A stretch of DNA of 64,000 nucleotides from Hymenobacter sp. PAMC 26628 (GTDB taxonomy: Bacteria; Bacteroidota; Bacteroidia; Cytophagales; Hymenobacteraceae): positions 620,001 through 684,000 of the forward strand of contig NZ_CP014304.1 in assembly GCF_001562275.1 (NCBI RefSeq), given 5' to 3'. Made by a program: the position numbers and the translations under genes. The notes below the pieces were generated by a model. The model searched no databases and had not been told where the DNA came from. It worked only from the letters and a program-made list of their open reading frames with translations. How positions within the stretch are numbered: position 1 is the stretch's first letter; each line of letters starts with the position of its first letter. Below are positions 60,266 to 64,000 of the stretch, in pieces.

Positions 60266-62782
60266 ATGAGACTTTCTACTCGTTGCGCAACGGGCGGGCT
60301 ACTGAGCCTGCTCGTGGCGGTGGCCACTGCCTTGCCGGCCGCAGCCCAGGGCCCCGTAGCCGGTACCGGCGTGCTCACCGGCACGGTGCTCGACTCAGCC
60401 AGCCGCCAGCCGGTGGCCTACGCCACGGTGGTGCTGCTGCCGCCGGCGCCCAATGACAGGCCCATTACCGGCGTGGCGGCCGACGACCAGGGCAAGTTTA
60501 GCCTAACCAGGCTGGCGGCGGGGGCCTTCCGGCTGCGGGCCAGCTACGTGGGCTACGGCCCCCGCACCCGCGCCGTGGTAGTGGGCGCGGGCCCGACCGA
60601 CGTGGGGCCCTTGCGCCTGCGGGCCGCGGCCCAGGCGTTGGGCGAGGCCGTCATCATCGGCTCGAAGCCGGTGGTGGAGGTGCGCCCTGACCGCCTCGTA
60701 TACAACGCCGACCAGGACGTGAGCAACGCCGGCGGCACCGCGGCCGACGTGCTGCGCAAGGCCCCTTTGCTGGCCGTGGACGGCGAAGGCAACGTGAAAA
60801 TGCGTGGCTCGGGCAATTTTAAAGTGCTGGTGAACAATAAGCCCTCGCCCACGCTGGCCCGCAACCTGGCCGAAGCGCTGAAAAGCATTCCCGCCGACCA
60901 AATCAAGAGCGTCGAAATCATCACCACGCCGCCGGCCAAGTACGACGGTGAGGGCACGGCCGGCACCATCAACATTGTGCTGAAAAAAGGGGTGGAGCAG
61001 GGCTTGAACGGCCGCGTGGGCCTAAGCAGCGGCAACCGCAACACCAACTTCAATTCGGCGCTGAACTTCAAGAAGGGCAAAATCGGGTTTTCCTCCACGG
61101 CCAACTTGGGGGCCTGGTACAGCCCCGGCCAGTTGAGCACCGAGCGGCTGGGCTACGCGGGCGCCGGGGCCCCCGATACGCTGCGCCAAAGCAGCGCCAA
61201 CCGCAACCGCGGCGGCTGGGTGTACGGCACGGTGGGCCTCGACTACGACCCCGCCGAGCACCACAGCTTTTCGCTGGCCGGCTCGGTGAACGGCTACGCT
61301 GGCTACACCACCCACGACCTGGTGAACCGCTACACCGCGCCTGACGCCGGCCAGAACCAGCTCTTCACCCGCGCCACCAAAAACGTGTTCAGTGGGTTGA
61401 ATGTCGAGGGCACCGGCACCTACACCCGCACCTTCGCCCAGGCCCGCAAGGAATGGAGCGTGCTGGCCCAGTACGCCTACAACCCCGGCACGTTTGGCTA
61501 CGATTTCGACCAGTTCACCAACTCAGACGTGGTGCTGGACGGCAGCCGCGCCGACTACCGCGAGCGGAACCGGGGCCGCACGCCGGGCCACGAGTTCACG
61601 GCCCAAACCGATTTCACCCAGCCGTTTGGCGACAAGAAAACGCTGGAAGTGGGCCTGAAGGCCATTTTCCGGCGCACGGGTTCGGTGGCCACCGTCGACA
61701 CGCTGTTTCCGGCCCGCGCAACCGATTTCTTCCAGTCGCCGCGCCGCGCCACCGACTTCAGCTACGCCCAGAATGTGCAGTCGGCCTACGGCATCTACTC
61801 GTTTGGGCTGGGGCCCAAGCTTACGGCCAGCCTTGGCAGCCGGGTAGAGCGCACGGCCCTGGCGGCCGACTTCCGGACCAGCAGCTCGGGCTTCGAACGT
61901 AGCTATAATACGCTGCTGCCCAACGGCAACGCCCGCTACGCCTTCAGCGAGGCAAACAGCCTGCGCTTGGCCTACAGCCGCCGCATCACCCGGCCGTTCA
62001 TCGATTACCTCAACCCGTTCGTGGACCGCTCCGACGCCAAAAATATTTCCTACGGCAACCCCGCCCTCGACCCCGAGCTGACCGACTCGTACGAGTTGAG
62101 CTATAATACCACCGTGAAAACGGTGACGCTCAACGCCTCGGCCTCGGTGCGGCACACGGGCAACGCCATCGAGTCGGTGCGCTTCTCCACCCTAAACCCC
62201 ACCGCGCCGCTGCCCGCCGGCGTGGCGCCCGATGCCAGCGTGACGGTGCAAACCTTCGCCAACGTGGCCGCCAACACGTTCTACCAGTTCAACCTCTATG
62301 GCTCGGCCAAGCCCCTGCCGAAGTGGGAACTGAGCGGGGGCCCCGACGTGCAATACACCGTGCGCCGCAGCCCGGCCCTGAATACCGAGCGCCGCGGCTT
62401 CACGGCCGGCTTCAACATGAACACGGCCTATAAGTTCGACAAGGGCTTGACGGTGCAGTCGTTCGTGAACGGGTCGCTGGCTACAGTCGAAATCCAGGGC
62501 CGGGGCCCCGCCAGCCTGTACTATTCGTTCGGGGTGAAGAAGGACCTGTTTGAGAAAAAGGCCGACCTGACTCTGAACGTGGCCAACCCGTTCAACGACT
62601 ACTGGGCATACCGCAGCACCACTACCACGGCCTTCTTCACGGAGCGCAACGAGTACCGCGCCTACCAACGGTCTTTCCGCCTGAGCTTTAGCTACCGCTT
62701 CGGGCAGGCGCAGCAGGGCCGCCAGCGCAAAAGCATCAACAACGACGACACCAAGAGCGGCGGCAGCAAGCAGGGCGGTTAG
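60266..62782 (+). CDS. TonB-dependent-receptor-like outer-membrane protein
   Basis: This 838-residue protein has a signal peptide ending AAAQGPVAG. A carboxypeptidase-regulatory domain follows (GTVLDSASRQPVAYATVVLL, about residues 30-120), then a plug-like region (SKPVVEVRPDRLVYNADQDV, KSVEIITTPPAKYDGEGTAG, TINIVLKKG) and a long barrel to the C-terminus (RLSFSYRFGQ). The PPAKYDGEGTAG plug signature and barrel type match the outer-membrane-beta-barrel family of Bacteroidota. No clear TonB box is visible. The ATG at 60266 begins the signal peptide. The 283-bp upstream region has no other gene. The stop lies in an 18-bp palindrome shared with the next gene. Confidence 0.88.
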   Translation: MRLSTRCATGGLLSLLVAVATALPAAAQGPVAGTGVLTGTVLDSASRQPVAYATVVLLPPAPNDRPITGVAADDQGKFSLTRLAAGAFRLRASYVGYGPRTRAVVVGAGPTDVGPLRLRAAAQALGEAVIIGSKPVVEVRPDRLVYNADQDVSNAGGTAADVLRKAPLLAVDGEGNVKMRGSGNFKVLVNNKPSPTLARNLAEALKSIPADQIKSVEIITTPPAKYDGEGTAGTINIVLKKGVEQGLNGRVGLSSGNRNTNFNSALNFKKGKIGFSSTANLGAWYSPGQLSTERLGYAGAGAPDTLRQSSANRNRGGWVYGTVGLDYDPAEHHSFSLAGSVNGYAGYTTHDLVNRYTAPDAGQNQLFTRATKNVFSGLNVEGTGTYTRTFAQARKEWSVLAQYAYNPGTFGYDFDQFTNSDVVLDGSRADYRERNRGRTPGHEFTAQTDFTQPFGDKKTLEVGLKAIFRRTGSVATVDTLFPARATDFFQSPRRATDFSYAQNVQSAYGIYSFGLGPKLTASLGSRVERTALAADFRTSSSGFERSYNTLLPNGNARYAFSEANSLRLAYSRRITRPFIDYLNPFVDRSDAKNISYGNPALDPELTDSYELSYNTTVKTVTLNASASVRHTGNAIESVRFSTLNPTAPLPAGVAPDASVTVQTFANVAANTFYQFNLYGSAKPLPKWELSGGPDVQYTVRRSPALNTERRGFTAGFNMNTAYKFDKGLTVQSFVNGSLATVEIQGRGPASLYYSFGVKKDLFEKKADLTLNVANPFNDYWAYRSTTTTAFFTERNEYRAYQRSFRLSFSYRFGQAQQGRQRKSINNDDTKSGGSKQGG

Positions 62783-62797
62783 GGCCCCGGGGCCCTA
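62780..62797. repeat. 18-bp palindrome made of two stop codons
   Basis: TAGGGCCCCGGGGCCCTA is a perfect palindrome. Its left TAG is the stop of the barrel gene and its right CTA is the complement of the stop of the convergent gene at 62795. The two genes thus share one hairpin at their ends. Confidence 0.9.
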
Positions 62798-63307
62798 CTT
62801 GATTTGGCGCAGGTCGTAGCGTACCTCTTGGCGGGCAGTTTTCAGGTAGGCCTTGAGCTGCTGCTGCTTAGGGAGCGAAATGTTGACCGGCGTGAGCAGC
62901 TGCACCACGGCTAGCGTGGTGCCGGGCTGGAGGGCAGCCGCCACGTCGGCAAAGCCGGCGTATGACGCCACCGCCGCCTCGGGCCCCATACCCGCGGGCA
63001 CCGTGAAGCTAAAGTTGCCTTGTGCATCGGTCACGCACACTTGGTCGAGGCGCGACAAGCGCACCACGGCCCCAGGTAGGGCCCCGGCCAGGGTTTCGAC
63101 GCGGCCGGCCAGTACCACCGGGGCCGCCACGGGCGGGGGAGGCGCAGCGGCAGCTAGCGCCGCCGGGTTCACCCGCGACACGTTGGCGGCCAGCAGCCGG
63201 GCGTGATGCGGTTTGGCTTGGGGCTGCTTGGTTTGGGCCTGGGCGGGGCTAACTCCAGCTATGATGGCCAACAACAGGAATAGGCAGGAGTAGCAGTATT
63301 GTTTCAT
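62795..63307 (-). CDS. Secreted carboxypeptidase-regulatory-domain protein
   Basis: This 170-residue protein has a signal peptide (MKQYCYSCLFLLLAIIAGVS then PAQAQ), an Ala/Pro-rich linker and one regulatory-like beta-sandwich: VVLAGRVETLAGALPGAVVR, LSRLDQVCVTDAQGNFSFTV and AGFADVAAALQPGTTLAVVQ, then VNISLPKQQQLKAYLKTARQ. It is convergent with the barrel gene and probably periplasmic. The ATG at 63307 was preferred to 63358. Function unknown. The 63308-63762 stretch upstream holds no gene I can support. Confidence 0.75.
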   Translation of the reverse strand: MKQYCYSCLFLLLAIIAGVSPAQAQTKQPQAKPHHARLLAANVSRVNPAALAAAAPPPPVAAPVVLAGRVETLAGALPGAVVRLSRLDQVCVTDAQGNFSFTVPAGMGPEAAVASYAGFADVAAALQPGTTLAVVQLLTPVNISLPKQQQLKAYLKTARQEVRYDLRQIK

Positions 63308-63762
63308 AAAACGGTGATGAAGTAGTGGTAGGATTAACTTTTTGCTTGAATAGTTCAAAACTATTGGGGCATTAGGGCTCCCGGGGCCGCATTTCGGCCA
63401 GTGTCCCTAAACGCCCGGCCAACGCGTCTTTCTGGCCTACGGCGCCGTCAGGACTGACCAGCACCCCTCGTTACAAGCCGGGTGTAATGAATTACTTGCG
63501 CTGCCGATTCACCGGTCGTTCATTTGCAGCTCTACCTATTACTGCTCCTTTTTCCTGCCCCCCGCTCTTACCATTATCAATGGCATAATCTCCCTGGCGG
63601 TAAGACCTATACGAAGGTTGGTTTTGATAATGCCGAGAATAAAATTTGCTTCGTCTGCGGCCTCATCGATGCGGGGCCTACGCCATCGACATACGGGCTG
63701 TGCCGCCGGGGCACCAAGCTGCCAGCGGCGTAGCCGTTCCATAATTGTCCTTCTTTACAACC

Positions 63763-64000
63763 ATGAAAAACTTGCGTAAGTACCTTCTTCTTGTTCTGTG
63801 CGCGGGCTTGGGCGCTGTGGTCGGGGGCTTGGGCGCAAAACACGGCCTGCGGCTGTCGCACCACGGGGCGTGGAGCCGGGGGCAGGTGGCCGGCTTGCTG
63901 GCGCTGCTGCCGGTGGCCTGGCTGCTGGCCGTATTGCTGCACGAGCTGGGCCACGTGCTGGCGGGGCAGACGCAGCGCTTCCAATTCCGCTGGCTGGTGG
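63763..64000 (+). CDS. Membrane zinc metalloprotease, M50-like (N-terminal part)
   Basis: The first 79 residues read MKNLRKYLLLVLCAGLGAVV and onward. They include a membrane helix, then LLPVAWLLAVLLHELGHVLA with the HExxH zinc motif HELGH inside the second helix, as in site-2-protease-like M50 membrane peptidases. The gene runs off the right end, so the third zinc ligand is not visible. ATG at 63763 follows a purine-poor leader. Confidence 0.7.
   Translation, partial: MKNLRKYLLLVLCAGLGAVVGGLGAKHGLRLSHHGAWSRGQVAGLLALLPVAWLLAVLLHELGHVLAGQTQRFQFRWLV

Noticed and set aside
63524..63742. Short open frames on both strands of about 67-69 codons
   Set aside because: Neither has a ribosome site, motif or recognisable family; left as intergenic.
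1..64000. CRISPR arrays, tRNA or rRNA genes, prophage, replication origin
   Set aside because: No spaced direct repeats, cloverleaf or rRNA sequence was seen in the intergenic DNA, and no integrase, structural phage gene or dnaA-type cluster.

Overview
The window is GC-rich bacterial chromosome that I assign to Bacteroidota, most likely Hymenobacter or a close relative. This is inferred from the type IX secretion genes porU and porV, T9SS C-terminal sorting domains, carboxypeptidase-regulatory-domain envelope proteins, promoters of the TTG/TAnnTTTG type, MreBCD with PBP2, and high GC with a very frequent GGGCCC motif. No tRNA, rRNA or CRISPR array was found.

Layout. 1-13.9 kb: partial proline-catabolic pruA, a YjjG-like HAD phosphatase, a small ferredoxin-like protein, an ArsR regulator, type II NADH dehydrogenase, a catalytically degenerate M16 protein, the T9SS pair porU-porV, pssA, a metallo-beta-lactamase-fold hydrolase and an FAD oxidoreductase. 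13.9-23.4 kb: a giant propeller/barrel envelope protein and a System I cytochrome c maturation cluster (ccmB, ccmC, ccmD-like, ccmE, ccmF) interrupted by a secreted-protein gene broken by a 5-bp tandem duplication. 23.5-28 kb: a Rossmann/DUF2520 protein, [2Fe-2S] ferredoxin, IscX, cold-shock protein, UbiA prenyltransferase and a BamA-like barrel. 28.2-31.9 kb: a compact cassette of glycosyltransferase, NodS-like methyltransferase, PIG-L deacetylase and acyl-CoA-dehydrogenase-like enzyme, which looks like an uncharacterised glycoconjugate pathway. 32-38.7 kb: purH, a 53-residue membrane protein, then mreB-mreC-mreD-mrdA for cell elongation. 38.8-41.8 kb: nuoM-nuoN of respiratory complex I. 41.9-45.4 kb: mnmH and selD (selenium-modified tRNA) around a VOC protein, then a truncated GluRS paralogue. 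45.4-50.4 kb: endonuclease V, an overlapping DUF1990-like pair, an alcohol dehydrogenase and a secreted serine hydrolase.

50.5-58.6 kb is an accessory island with AT-rich segments: two long T9SS cargo genes sharing an identical 613-bp 3' block, a full-length ISAs1-type insertion sequence with an in-frame stop, a third T9SS cargo gene and the relic of a PolB-like exonuclease. 58.7-63.3 kb holds a membrane-anchored AraC regulator followed by a TonB-receptor-like barrel and a small secreted protein; the window ends inside an M50-like membrane metalloprotease.

Intergenic DNA is rich in palindromes: three related hairpins (about 23.4, 33.7 and 40.2 kb), a nested 290-bp element at 46.1 kb, a 17-bp hairpin inside the ccm cluster, and GGGCCC palindromes at stop codons. 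These, the four-gene glycoconjugate cassette and the shared T9SS 3' block are the most interesting features. All assignments rest on reading the sequence; no database search was run.
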